NCBI GenBank assembly: GCA_964059195.1
Contig: CAXKWD010000002.1
Span: 167,344,559-167,408,558, forward strand
Direction of reading: 5' to 3'
DNA from: Ectobius pallidus
Lineage: Eukaryota > Arthropoda > Insecta > Blattodea > Ectobiidae
Length of the DNA: 64,000 bases
The translations under genes were made by a program, and so were the position numbers. Position 1 is the stretch's first letter, and the number at the start of each line of letters is the position of its first letter. The notes below the pieces were generated by a model that did not search any database, was not told the DNA's origin, and worked only from the letters and a program-made list of their open reading frames with translations. Below are positions 11,250-23,497 of the stretch, piece after piece.

Positions 11250-12302
11250 ATTGTCTCATATAATATTCAGTTTTTCTTAGTACTGTCATGTTATTCAATC
11301 TTGTGCTTTCATAATTGTCTACTAGATCGTGCTAGATAACAGTCATTACTTTCAGAATTATCTACTAGATGGCAGTTGTGTACCATGCTATAAGATGGCG
11401 GCTAGCGGTAAATTCAAAATTCAAAACATTGTCTCATATAATATTCAATTTTTCTTAGTGCTGTCATGTTATTCAATCTTGTGCTTTCATAATTGTCTAC
11501 TAGATCGCGCTAGTTAAGTCATTACTTTCAGAATTACCTACTAGATGGCAGTTGTGTACCATGCTATAAGATGTCGACTACCGCTAAATTCAAAATTCAA
11601 AACATTGTCTCATATAATATTCAGTTTTTCTCAGTGCTGTCATGATATTCAATCTTGTGCTTTCATAATTGCCTACTAGATCGCGCTAGTTAACAGTCAT
11701 TACTTTCAGAATTGTCTCCTAGAAAGCAGTTGTGTACCATGCTTTAAGATGGTGACTACCGCTAAATTCAAAATTCAAAACAGTGTCTCATATAATATTC
11801 AGTTTTTCTCTGTGAGTCATGTTATTCAATCTTGTGCTTTAACTAGATCGCGCTAGTTAACAGTCATTACTTTCAGAATTGTCTACTAGAAGGCAGTTGC
11901 GTACCATGCTATAAGATGGCGACTACCGCTAAATTCAAAATTCAAAACATTGTCTCATATAATATTCAGTTTTTCTCAGTGAGTCATGTTATTCAATCTT
12001 GTCCTTTCATAATTGTCTACTAGATCGCGCTAGTTAACAGTTATTACTTTCAGAATTGTCTACTAGAAGGCAGTTGTGTACCATGCTATAAGATGGCGAC
12101 TACCGCTAAATTCAAAATTCAAATCATTGTCTCATATTATATTCAGTTTTTCTCAGTGAGTCTTGTTATTCAATCTTGTCCTTTCATAAATGTCTACTAG
12201 TTCGCGCTAGTTAACAGTTATTACTTTCAGAATTGTCTACTAGAAGGCAGTTGTGTACCATGCTATAAGATGGAGTCTACCGCTAAATTCAAAATTTAAA
12301 TC
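11250..12302 (+). repeat. ~177-bp tandem repeat, 6 units (left arm)
   Basis: Units start at about 11250, 11428, 11603, 11782, 11949 and 12126 with ATTGTCTCATATAATATTCA. A further unit at about 7135-7340 lies left of the nested insertion. Each unit contains two related blocks (TCTACTAGATCGCGCTAGTT and TCTACTAGATGGCAGTTGTG) and a CTATAAGATGGCG motif near its end. Period varies from 167 to 179 bases. Confidence 0.9.
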
Positions 12303-12399
12303 ATTGTCAAATTTTTTGAAATGTAAGAGTGGGATAAGTCGAACTTTATATTTAATGCAAAACAGTGCTGTGTAAAATTTGGTTGGAATATTTGAATTT

Positions 12400-12412
12400 T
12401 GAAATACTACTG

Positions 12413-12484
<72 letters not shown>

Positions 12485-12775
12485 ATACTACTACCACAAC
12501 CATCACCACCACCAGTACCACCACCAACACCATCATTTTGAAATACTACTACTACTAGTATTGCTACTACTAATGCCACCACCATCACCACCACCAACAC
12601 CACTACCACAATCATCATCACCACCACCACCATCATCACCATCACCACCACCACTACCATCACCCTCACCACCACCAGTATCAGCACTACTACTAAAACT
12701 ACTACCTCCACCATCTCCATCACCACCACCATCAGTACTAGCATTACTACTAATACTACTCTGTCAATAATTAGT
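12400..12775. repeat. trinucleotide-repeat tract (left arm)
   Basis: A pure ACT run at about 12407-12484, followed by interspersed ACC/ATC/ACT triplets to about 12775. It gives long poly-Val, poly-Ser or poly-Pro frames that are not genes. It mirrors 15225-15585 almost base for base. Confidence 0.9.
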
Positions 12776-12939
12776 AGTAGTATAAATTTAACGTAGACAC
12801 TGTTCACACAAAGAAGTTTGAAATCAGAATGAGATCCTGCAATTTTACAACCAGTATTTATATGGTGCTAGGTTTATGACACTAGATCGTGACCTAATTT
12901 TAAAGGTGTCATATTTATGGCCATTCTATAACAGAAGAC

Positions 12940-15056
12940 TTCCTCTGCCTAGTTATTACCTTAAATATATCGAGATTCGCTGACATGTGTAAAGATTACT
13001 GAATATTATATGCCTTGTGTATAAGAAATTAATGCTGTTATATACAGTAGGTGAAATTGAAACTACTATTATTATTGTACAAATAGCCTGTTTATCTACA
13101 TTCCTAAATACATTCTATACATTCTATGTTAGATATAACATGTCTTTCATACATATTTAAATTCAAATCCTCTCTCTCTCCGTAAGAGACCTGCTGAATC
13201 ATGTCTAGACTTCATTCCAGGTATCGAGTAACGGAAAAAGATGTATGATCTTCTTGATATCAATCCGGATGTCTGTGGTAGACGTGTCGAATCATGTCTA
13301 TGACTCATGGAGGGAAGTTAATACCGAACACCCGTTAACGGTAAAAGGTGAATGACTCTCTGACAAAATTGATGCAGGACATTAGATTTTAATTCAGGTC
13401 AATGAGTAATGGTGACCGGTATATAAACAGGTAAAAACATTCCAGACTTTATCATTGCTTTGTTTACTGCTGACGTGTGAGTGTCAAGAGCAACATCCTC
13501 ATCATCCTCTCGGTCTTATACAAAGTCTCCTTTTCTATCTGGAAATAAACATTTATACTTCTAAACAGTAATAAAAAATTAAGTTATTTGTGAATCCTTT
13601 ATTTGAACGAGTTATAAATTTTCAAACAGTCCTTCATGCAGATCTTTAAACCAAAAATGAGAGACGAAAATAATTGCACAGTTGAAATTCCATTGCATAT
13701 TAGAAATGTTATTTAAAATCTTAAATATTATGTTTAAACAACACAGTGAAAATTAAACAACATTTATGTATTATCAGCACTGTGTATCGCACACTTTCAC
13801 TCTAATTTTAGCTTTGAACCCGAGGGTAAGACAGATTTAGCTCTGATGTCTCGTGACATAACACATAGTTAACATCTCATATGTCATTTAAAACTAGAAT
13901 CTGACGAGTTCTGTACTTGTATTAGTATGAAAAAAAATAGTTTTCACATAAAATCTTTTTACGATAGTGATGAATCATAGTTAAACATATTCTAAAGTTA
14001 GTGATCATCACTAGAATTTTAGAAACATATCACGTCCGATTGATTTTCATGTATTGCTTTTCGAACAATCTTAAACACTTTGTTTTTCAACTTTCAAAAG
14101 TCTTCACATTCTCAATCATTTTTTTCTGCAGTATAACAAAATAGTGATAAAGCATTCGGGATTCCTAAATACATTCTATTTATATGTATATTTTGTACAT
14201 ATTTCAGCTTAGAAGACAGCTTCAGGCACAACAGCTACGATAAAACTTCTTTGGTTTTGGAAGAACATAATCTAAGAGTGTTCGAAAAAAGAAATGCAAA
14301 AGATTTTCTCTTAAGGGTTGTGTGTGTGGGTAATATTTATATGTTAAGTAAAATAAAACTGTCGACGTATAACTCTCTACATAAATTCTGTACACTGCCT
14401 ACCCATCTAACAATAAAATACTGTTTACAATGTAATTTTGTATCAAATCGTCTCCAATGATATTTTTATCAAGTCTGTACGTAAAGCATAAATGGTGAGA
14501 ACTAGTACATAGCCTAAATTGTCAACTATCGATGTAAAAAACTATTAGAAAAAATCAAATAACTGTCTGTCTATATATATATATCAATAAGGTTTTGACA
14601 GAATTATAAAATACTGTTCTGAAATGAGAATTTCTCTATCAACTCCGTACCTTTAGGATTAAGATCCAAACTGGTACAAAGGTCTAGTTGTTAATGCATA
14701 ACTATGTAGGGTTATATCAGAAACTCCTTTGGAGTACAAGAAAAACATAACTTTTTTCTATCTACAAGTTAGAATTAACTATTGTAACGGAACTTTGTTA
14801 GTCATACTTTATGATATCATCTCTAAAGGTAAAGCTTTCTTGAAATACAAGCGTAACACTTATACGGAACTCTGTAATCACGATTGCATAACCGTTTTAT
14901 ATGTAATTATTTCCGGATCTTGTAGCAAGATTTTTTTCAGTTGTCTTCATTTAGCTATGATTCCATAACAACACGTCATTTCATACGGGAACTGTCTTAT
15001 CGATTGCTTTATATTCTATTTTCTCCTTATTACTAAACAAAGTACAGTTACCGGAC
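12940..15056. other. foldback loop, 2.1 kb unique sequence
   Basis: The single-copy centre between the two arms. No transposase or conserved domain was found; the longest open stretches are 69 and 79 codons (14251-14460, 14729-14968). A promoter-like stretch lies at 13420-13455. The loop may be captured host DNA or the decayed body of the element. Confidence 0.55.
13420..13427 (+). promoter_or_regulatory. TATA-box-like site in the foldback loop
   Basis: TATATAAA follows ggtgaccgg and precedes ttatCATTgc, about 33 bases downstream, which could be an initiator. Spacing fits a core promoter. No ORF of note follows. Confidence 0.3.
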
Positions 15057-15224
15057 GTCTTCTGTTATAGAATGGCCATAAATATGACACCTTTAAAATT
15101 AGGTCACGATCTAGTGTCATAAACCTAGCACCATATAAATACTGGTTGTAAAATTGCAGGATCTCATTCTGATTTCAAACTTCTTTGTGTGAACAGTGTC
15201 TACGTTAAATTTATACTACTACTA

Positions 15225-15511
15225 ATTATTGACAGAGTAGTATTAGTAGTAATGCTAGTACTGATGGTGGTGGTGATGGAGATGGTGGAGGTAGTAGTTT
15301 TAGTAGTAGTGCTGATACTGGTGGTGGTGAGGGTGATGGTAGTGGTGGTGGTGATGGTGATGATGGTGGTGGTGGTGATGATGATTGTGGTAGTGGTGTT
15401 GGTGGTGGTGATGGTGGTGGCATTAGTAGTAGCAATACTAGTAGTAGTAGTATTTCAAAATGATGGTGTTGGTGGTGGTACTGGTGGTGGTGATGGTTGT
15501 GGTAGTAGTAT

Positions 15512-15577
<66 letters not shown>

Positions 15578-15585
15578 CAGTAGTA
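15225..15585. repeat. trinucleotide-repeat tract (right arm)
   Basis: GTA/GTG/GAT triplets ending in a GTA run at about 15510-15580, the complement of 12400-12775. The interspersed part is essentially identical to the left arm over more than 250 bases. Confidence 0.9.
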
Positions 15586-15689
15586 TATCAAAATTCAAAT
15601 ATTACAACCAGTTTTTTACACAGCACTGTTTTGCATTAAATATAAAATTCGACTTAACCCACTCTTACATTTTCAAAAACTTGACAATG

Positions 15690-16780
15690 ATTTGAATTTC
15701 GAATTTGGCGGTAGTCGCCATCTTATAGCATGGTACACAACTGCCTTCTAGTAGAAAATTCTGAAAGTAATAACTGTTAACTAGCGCGATCTAGTAGACA
15801 ATTATGAAAGGACAAGATTGAATAACATGACTCACTGAGAAAAACTGAATATAATATGAGACAATGATTTGAATATTGAATTTAGCGGTAGTCGCCATCT
15901 TATAGCATGGTACACAACTGCCTTCTAGTAGACAATTCTGAAAGCAATGACTTTTAACTAGCGCGATCTAGTAGACAATTATGAAAGGACAAGGTTGAAT
16001 AATATGACTCACTGAGAAAAACTTAATATTATATGAGACAATGTTTTGAATTTTGAATTTACCGCTAGCCGCCATCTTATAGCATGGTACACAACTGCCT
16101 TCTAGTAGAAAATTCTGAAAGTAATAACTGTTAACTAGCGCGATCTAGTAGACAATTATGAAAGGACAAGATTGAATAACATGACTCACTGAGAAAAACT
16201 GAATATAATATGAGACAATGATTTGAATATTGAATTTAGTGGTAGTCGCCATCTTATAGCATGGTACGCAACTGCCTTCTAGTAGACAATTCTGAAAGTA
16301 ATGACTGTTAACTAGCGCGATCTAGTTAAAGCACAAGATTGAATAACATGACTCACAGAGAAAAACTGAATATTATATGAGACAATGTTTTGAATTTTGA
16401 ATTTAGCGGTAGTCACCATCTTATAGCATGGTACGCAACTGCTTTCTAGGAGACAATTCTGAAAGTAATGACTGTTAACTAGCGCGATCTAGTAGACAAT
16501 TATGAAAGCACAAGATTGAATATCATGACAGCACTGAGAAAAACTGAATATTATATCAGACATGTTTTTAATTTTGAATTTAGCGGTAGTCGACATCTTA
16601 TAGCATGGTACACAACTGCCATCTAGTAGATAATTCTGAAAGTAATGACTGTTAACTAGCGCTATCTAGTGAATAGCATGGTACACACCTGCCATCTAGT
16701 AAACAATTATGAAAGTACAAGATTGAATAACCATGACGTCACTGAGGAAAAACTGAATTATATATCAGACAATGTTAGGG
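15690..16780 (-). repeat. ~177-bp tandem repeat, about 6 units (right arm)
   Basis: Inverted copies of the left-arm unit. Boundaries fall near GAGACAAT at about 15860, 16036, 16213, 16380 and 16557, and the last unit ends near 16775. Each carries the complement of the AAGATGGCG motif and TATAGCATGGTAC. Confidence 0.88.
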
Positions 16781-16789
16781 TTGGATCAT

Positions 16790-16866
16790 CAGATGTCACC
16801 GTGGTCACGCGGTTAAAATCAGGTAGTCGGTAATGATAACTTGAATGGTTCGAGTCCTCCTCTATG
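16790..16866 (+). repeat. tRNA-like pol III promoter module (right arm)
   Basis: TGGTCACGCGG (A-box-like) and GGTTCGAGTCC (perfect B-box consensus) about 45 bases apart, followed by a T/A-rich stretch. Mirror of 7033-7116. Confidence 0.5.
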
Positions 16867-17094
16867 ACAAGATTTTATTAAAGAAATATAAATATAAAAT
16901 TAACATGCATAAGAACGTAATATAATGATGACGTCATATGGAAGTCCTGGGATAGCGTCCTTACAGTTGTCAAAAGGTCATAACATAACGTTGGGAGGAT
17001 AAAAAAGTTCAAACTGTAAGGACTTCATATGGGATAACCAAAGGACCCAACTGCAAACGTCCGAAAAAAAGGACTAAAAAAAACCTCGCGTAAG

Positions 17095-17440
17095 AGTGCG
17101 TCCATGGCGTCTATGGCATAAGGGCGTAACAACATCAATTAAAAGACCGAGCGTAAGAGTGGGTGTCCAGACGTCCATGGCATAAGGGCGTAACAATATT
17201 GGTAAAAAGCCTAGCGTAAGAGGGGGTATCCAGACGTCCATGGCATAAGGGCGTAACAAAATTGGTAAAAACCCTTGCGTAAGAGCGCATATCCAGACGT
17301 CCTTGGCATAAGGGCTTAACAACATTGGTAAAAAGCCTTGCGTAAGAGTGCGTTTCCAGGCGTCGTTGGGAAAATTGCTTAACAACATTGGTAAAAAGCC
17401 TTGCGTAATAGTGCGTTTCCAGGCGTCGTTGGCAAAAGGA
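17095..17440 (-). repeat. 63-bp tandem repeat, about 6 units (right arm)
   Basis: Inverted copies of the 6399-6830 units, one fewer than on the left. The innermost units (ggcataagggcgtaac) and outermost units (ggcaaaaggacctaac) match their left-arm partners in order. Confidence 0.88.
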
Positions 17441-17522
17441 CCTAACTGCGACGCCGGGCGTCGGGTAGGGGAAACTGGAAGTTGCCAAACTTTCACCGCT
17501 TTCAAACGGCCCCCTTACTACT

Positions 17523-17528
17523 GAGGTG
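17523..17528. repeat. right TSD of the foldback element (GAGGTG)
   Basis: Direct repeat of 6309-6314, immediately after the right terminus. Confidence 0.75.
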
Positions 17529-20479
17529 CAACAAGTATATACATATCTTGCCTATTAACTGCTTAACTCTTTACCCCGATTATTCTTGGGATTTTAATGT
17601 TTAAAAAGTGTTACATTCCCAAGAAAACTCAAATAAGAGTATTAGCAAACAGTGTTCACAAAGGGCTGTGAAAGTTTAGAAATAATTATTTCCGTAAACC
17701 TAACAGGGTGGTCGAGAATGTAACTCTTGGACTCGCATTCTCTAGGTCCCAGGTTCATAATTAATTAAATCCAACTAACATTTTTTTGTCTAGAAATAAC
17801 AAAATTTTCTTCTATCTGTTAATTTTTCAGGTTTACTGTAGCAAAAAGGTAATTGCCAATACAGCCAATACACACGCTCTATCTCCCATAGATCTTTTGA
17901 AAAACCTTTCCCGAGAACTTCAGTGGGGGTTTGGGGGCAGAGCCCTCAATGAGCGAAGCTAGTTTTTCTATAAAGCACTCCGTGACAGTGGTGAACCCAT
18001 TGGGGGATATTCTAAAAAAGTAAGTATAAAGTATGAGCGCCTTCTTGCTGAGAAGTGTAGTCACTCACAAGTCATATGCATAAGAAATCATTGCGACAGA
18101 ATACTACCTACTTAGAGCAGAAAGTACATACTTCGGCAAACCATGCGGAACATACACCTGCATAAACAAAGCTAAGGAAACAAACAAAGGTCTTCTCACT
18201 GCAGAGCATTTAAATCACAGCCACATCAGCATAAACAGGAGGATAAATAATTCTATCTCGCTGAAGTTTTAAAACATAATACTTTCTTCGTTTTTTTATT
18301 TCAAAATCCCAATAATTGCTAGTAGTTCGACTGAAAAGGGAAGCAGAAATGAAAGTAGTTCTTACATATATAAATCCGAAATTAGGATTCAATTTCAGGG
18401 AAGTCTAACTACAAAAAGTACAAATCGTGAAAACCAGGATAAAAAAATAAAACATACATGGAGAAAACTGGGAACAAACCCAAGTTTTGAATGAGTGGAA
18501 GAAATAATTCCAGGAAATAATAGAGCATGAAACAAACCCATCAATCAGCAAATTTCAACAGTACAATATAATTAATTTCGTAATATGCAAGAATTAGTTT
18601 TTAGAAGTTTACAATAATTAACACTACAAGTATTCACATGAAACTTTAAGTGAAGTAATATAATAAATGAAAATATTTATTTCCATAATATTTTAGGATT
18701 AAATTAGTTTAAAGAAAATTCACTATAACATAATTACAACATTAAATATAACTAGTATTTTTAAAATGTGATATGAAACATTCATATAACTCCCTCTACT
18801 CTTAATATAGCCTATTCTAGTGTAGAGTACACGGCTAAATTGCAGTAGTGCGCATTCACTTGTATCATCCTCGTTTCCAAGTCGCATTATTTGCGAGGCA
18901 AGACCAAAAAATCCAAGTCTATATTGTATAAAATGAATGGCTTATAACATGCCTTCAGAGAATTTCTTGGGAGAAGCTTTTAAATATTACTTATTATAAA
19001 ATCATCTTAAAGTAGGCCTACATAATAAGCCAATAAAATTGTTAAACCTATTTCAAGAAAATTAAGAAAAATTAAATTTTCGTGAAGTAAAGTGCTTGTA
19101 AGAATGAAAAGAAAGTCGTTGCCGTACCTCGTGTCGCATCCCTGAAGGATACACAATCCAAATAAAATGTTAATAAATGCACTCGAATACTTTTGTATAA
19201 CCTAGGCATGACAATACACCTTTCTTCAAATTCTAATATAGAATAAGAGGCCGTGTTGCAGAGAATAGGTATTCAGTTGTATTAGCCTGATGCAAAGCTT
19301 TCTGTTCAACAGACAAGATTGAGTTTCTATGAACGATGCCTGCCTTGTAACTACCCGTCAGAGAATTATAAAAAAATATATATATTTCAATTAAAAGTTT
19401 AGCTCTTAGCATAAGCACCTCAATTACAAAATTTAAACAAAATAGTTAGACCCCTAGCACCTAGTACTGACAGGGGGATTAAAACTAAAAATTTGTAGTT
19501 TTCATTCTTTCTGGAATGTCCATATATTCCACGCGAATCACCCTAGTAGCATACTGTGAGTGAAGTGAGTGCCCCATTTTGGTAGCTCACAAATCTCCTA
19601 CTTAATACTCCTGCCGCTCGGTCTTATTGCATGCGGAATTGAAGCAGGCATAAGCGACAGAGTACAAAGAGAGTCATGTCACGTCGGCGCAGTGGGTGGG
19701 AGAGTCCCCAGGCTTTTTATGCATACGACTGCAAGTACAAACTTGAAATCTGCCAGTAAGAACTTCATACTCTTTTTTTTTTTAGAATAACCCCCATTGT
19801 CTCTCTGGCCATTACTTGGATGTTAATGGGTTGAGGAAATTGGTTCTTCAATGTGCATGGGACCCAAAGCTCAAGTAAGACTTGTGACCAGGATTTTTAC
19901 ACCCTGGAAAATTCAGCATGAGTTTGAATCCATGACCTTCGGATCCATATTCCAGCACAATATCTCCAAACATGGAGGCAAATATCCTCGAGTAGCCTAT
20001 GCTAGGGAATTTACTTTCTTTTTAAGAGTTAAAAACCATACAAACGTGGGTGTTTACCTTAGAAGGTTAATGTGTTACACATTCCAAATCAAATGAGATA
20101 TTTGAAAGTACTGTACACATTAATAATACTACCACTCTGTATATGGGAACTACTTTTAATTTTGGGTATGCAATTGATCACATAAATGTTACAGGCAGAG
20201 AATGTGACAGTATGAATAACAATTTTTTCCCCTCCTGGGTCGGAGGTATTGAATGAATGTAAATTATTTGTCATGAATAAATATAGACCTACATACTGAT
20301 CAAATCTATGAAATTTTATTCAAGATTGCTTTTATCTATTTCACTCCAGGAACATCAAAACATGAAGTTACTTGAAGATGGAATTGATTAAATGGAAGTT
20401 TAACAGTTGAGAACATGAATAATCTGAAGAAGAATATGAACCAAGTCACTAGAACTGTTGTAATTAGTTGGTGAAGTAC
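17529..20479. other. unassigned sequence between foldback and minisatellite
   Basis: No coding region was recognised. At 17702-17770 GGTGGTCGAG...AGGTTCATAATT looks like a decayed tRNA-derived SINE head. Two diverged copies of a ~130-bp segment (about 18815-18990 and 19240-19370) share gtagtgcgcattcacttgta-like and cagagaatt-like blocks. Confidence 0.35.
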
Positions 20480-22720
20480 AAATTACACTGTAATGTTGAG
20501 TGTGAAATATGTAATGTATGTATGACGCTCAACTTGTATATATAGAGTGTGATGCCCAATTTGTACTACAGTCAAACCTCTATATAACAAAGATGGATCT
20601 TAATAATGCTAAATGTAACTCACTACAACGATGAAGCTATTTTTAGAAACAACCTTTTATAACAATATTTTGAGGTTGCAAACCAGTAGCTTAGCCCTGT
20701 GGTTGTAGCTGGTATCAGATTAGCAACCTTCCTACTCACCTAATCGTTTTCTGGGACCTGAAACAGTTGCATTGCTTAGAAATTCCGGAAGAGAATGAAC
20801 CATTGATGGTAAAATCATCCCTTACTACATATGCAACCACACAAAGGGGGTTCGGTTGCTACATCCACATGCACAGCATGTGTAGTTAAAATACCCCATC
20901 GAGCAAGTGGTTTTAGTTTTGCCTTTGCTATGTTTTGAGATTTGGACGTGCCATTCGTTATTTTTCAATTCTTTGCACGTCTGTTCCTTGAACTATCCTG
21001 TAAGATCACAAGTATTCTGTGTGCAGTGTTTTTAATATGTGACTTATCACAGTCCTTCAAAATAGCAATAACCCTCATATAACAATAAAATTGGTTAAGG
21101 CCAACAAATATAGTTAAATGGAGGTTTGACTGTATAATGTAAGCTATGACATTTGTAATGGATGTGTGTTGGTAATTTGTACGTTGAAACAGATGACCAA
21201 TTTGTATTGTAATGTAAGCTACGAAATTTTTAATGGATGTGTGTTGGCCATATTATTTGTAGAATGAGATGCCCAATTTGTATTGTAATGTAAGCAAAGA
21301 CGTTTGTAATGGATGGGTCCTGGTATATTGTATGTTGAAAGAGATGCCCAATTTGTATTGTAATGTAAGCTATAGCATTTGTAATGGATGTGTGTTGAAC
21401 ATGTTATGTGTAGAATATGTTCAATTTGTAATATAATGTGGGCTTGCCAATAAAGATGTTTGCTGCTCATGTTATATCTAGATCGAGATGACCAATTAGT
21501 ATTGAAATGTAGGTTACGACATTTGAAATGGGTGTGTTGGTCATGTTATATGCAGAATAAGTTGCACACTTTCTATTGTAATGTAAGCAACGATATTTGT
21601 AATGGATGGGTGTTTGTAATTTGTATATTGAATGAGATACCCAATTTGTATTGTAATGTGAGCTACGAGATTAGTAATGGATGTGTGTTGGTCATGTTAT
21701 TTGTAGAATGTGATGCCCAATTTTTATTGAAATGTAAGCAACGGCATTTGTAAGGGATGGTTGTGGTATATTGTATGTATATTGGTATGTAGATTGGTAT
21801 ATTTTATGTTGGATATTTGTATTGTAATGTGAGTTATGACATTAGTAATGGACGTGTATTGGTCATGTTATATGTAGAATAAGATGTCAAGTTTGTAATA
21901 TAATATGGGCTTGTCAATAAAGATGTTTGCTGCTCATGTTATATGTAGTGCAAGATGCCCAATATGTATTGTAATGTAAGCAACGGCATTTGTAATGGAT
22001 GGGTGTTGGCATGTTGTATGTAGAAAGAGATGTGCGATTTGTACTGTAGTGGGGGCTATGCCATTTGAAATGGATGTGCGTTCTTCATGTTTTATATAGA
22101 ACAAGAAGTCCAATTCGTAATATAATGTGGGCTTGCCAATGTTTGGTACTCATGTTATATCTAGAGCGAGATGCCCAATATGTATTGTAATGTAAGCTAC
22201 GACATTTATAATGGATGGGTGTTGGCATGTTGTATGTAGAAAGAGATGTCCAATTTGTACTGTAAAGCATGCTATGACATTTGTAATGGATGTGTGTTGT
22301 TCATGTTTTATGTTGAACAAGATGTCCAATTCTTAATTAAATGTGGGCTTGTTAATACAGACGTTTGCTGCTCATGTTATATGTAGAATGTGATGCCCAA
22401 TTTGTATTGTAATGTAAGCTACAACATTTGTTATGGGTGTGTGTTGGTCATGTATGCAGAACAAGATGTCAGATCTGTACAATAATGTGAGCTTATCAAT
22501 AAAGATATTTGCTGCTCATATTATATGTAGAGTGAGATGCCCAATTTGTATTGTAATGTAAGCTACAACATTTGTAATGAATGTGGGTTGATCATGTTAT
22601 ATGAAGAATAAGATGCCCAATTTGTGTTGTAATGTAAGCAACAACATTTGTAATGGATGGGTGTTGTATGTTGAAAGAGATGCCCAATTTGTATTGTAAA
22701 TTATGCTACATTTGTAATAC
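20480..22720 (+). repeat. ~75-bp minisatellite array
   Basis: A diverged unit of about 75 bases (GATGCCCAATTTGTATTGTA, then atgtaagctacgacatttgtaatggatgtgtgttgg, then catgttatatgtagaat) recurs about 20 times; the AATGGATG block is at 21157, 21233, 21308, 21383, 21601, 21676, 21997, 22209, 22285 and 22651 among others. Some units carry a CTTGCCAATAAAGATGTTTG variant, suggesting a higher-order pattern. A Tigger-like MITE interrupts the array on the left. An RTE fragment follows at 22721. Confidence 0.85.
20569..21132. mobile_element. Tigger/pogo-like MITE in the minisatellite
   Basis: A 564-bp element with TIR CAGTCAAACCTCTATATAAC at the left and its near-complement ending GAGGTTTGACTG at 21132, flanked by TA at 20567-20568 and 21133-21134. 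CAGTNNAACCTC ends and a TA target are typical of pogo/Tigger non-autonomous elements. Removing it rejoins a minisatellite unit (gcccaatttgta-c-ta-atgtaagc). No ORF. Confidence 0.8.
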
Positions 22721-23490
22721 ATGAGCTTCAAGACTATAATTTTGCAGAAAATCTGGTGTTGGTGGCAAAGATTGAAGAAACGCTACAATATAGGGTGGAT
22801 GGATAGGCTAGTGGAATCTGGAAGCAGCTATGACATGGAAATAAACATTGGTAAGTCCAAAGATATTAGAATATCTCAAAACGGAAGAACAGCTGTAATT
22901 GTTGCGGGAAACTGAGAACCAGAAAAAGTTGATCACTTGAAGTACTTAGCAAGTCTGCTGACAAATGATGCTTATTTCATCAAGGAAATCAGAGTGAAAT
23001 TGCCATTGTGAAGATGGCATTCAAAAAAAGGATATCATGGTTGACTAGTAATTTTATCTTGGATTTGAAGAAGAAATTGATAATCTATTATGTCTGGAGC
23101 ATTACTTTTTATGGATTGGAAACATGAACTCTAAGAAAAATTGGGAACAATTACCTGAAAATTTGAAAACTGGGGAAATTTGAAATCTGAAATTTTAAGA
23201 ATGGAATAAAATAAAATGGGTAAAGAAACAAAATAAGAAGTCCCGAGAACTGCGAATGAGAAGAGTACAATCTTGAAAAGAGTTCATCATAAGGAAGTGG
23301 ATTGGATAGTCACATCTTGAGAAGAAATTATCTGCTGCATGACATCACTGAAGAAAAGTTGGAGGAAATGCAGGTCTTGGCAGAAGACAAATTCAGGTGT
23401 TATACAAGGAGAAAAAAGAAGAGTAAGAGGAGATGGAGAGGGAAATTTGTTTGCCAAGTGTAAGGACCTGCCATGGTCAGAACACTTAAT
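22721..23490 (+). pseudogene. RTE-type LINE reverse transcriptase C-terminal remnant
   Basis: Pieces in shifting frames match the thumb and C-terminus of RTE-like RTs: MDRLVESGSSYDMEINIGKS, then (after a stop) EPEKVDHLKYLASLLTNDA, then LWLE-type residues around ALLFMDWKHEL, and DWIVTS near the end where intact elements have WIGHILRR. Many stops and shifts. It splits the minisatellite: repeat units end just left of it and one more unit resumes at about 23498. Confidence 0.7.
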
Positions 23491-23497
23491 GATAATA

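Larger units (their letters stand above)
6315..12939 (+). repeat. foldback left arm
   Basis: The arm is about 2.7 kb once the 3.9 kb nested element is removed. It matches the complement of 15057-17522 module by module, ending inward at a shared ctataacagaagac. It has seven 63-bp units where the right arm has six, so the arms differ by small repeat-number changes. Confidence 0.85.
6315..17522. mobile_element. giant foldback-type transposable element
   Basis: The ends are inverted copies, AGTAGTAAGGGGGCCGTTTG at 6315 and its complement ending at 17522, bounded by GAGGTG on both sides. The arms run inward to 12939 and 15057 and carry the same modules in mirror order: terminal unique segment, 63-bp repeats, about 350 bp of unique sequence with a tRNA-like module, ~177-bp repeats, a short unique block, trinucleotide arrays, and another unique block. 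The loop is 12940-15056. Total length is 11.2 kb, or about 7.3 kb without the nested insertion at 7341-11249. Long TIRs made of tandem repeats are the hallmark of foldback elements (Drosophila FB and Galileo, sea urchin TU). No transposase belonging to this element is visible, so it is probably non-autonomous. Its superfamily is undetermined. Confidence 0.85.
15057..17522 (-). repeat. foldback right arm
   Basis: Mirror image of the left arm, 2466 bp, uninterrupted. Module order from the centre outward: unique block ending in ctataacagaagac (complement), trinucleotide tract, unique block, ~177-bp repeats, tRNA-like module, 63-bp repeats, terminal segment. Confidence 0.85.

Noticed and set aside
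12352..12807. Long poly-Val/poly-Ser open frames on the minus strand (mirrored at 15189-15695)
   Set aside because: Produced by trinucleotide repeats; all frames of such tracts are open and the sequence is part of the foldback arms.
17879..18064. 61-codon minus-strand frame with a GSAPKPPLKF-like segment
   Set aside because: Comes from a tgggggtttgggggcagagc stretch seen in repeats; no protein family recognised.
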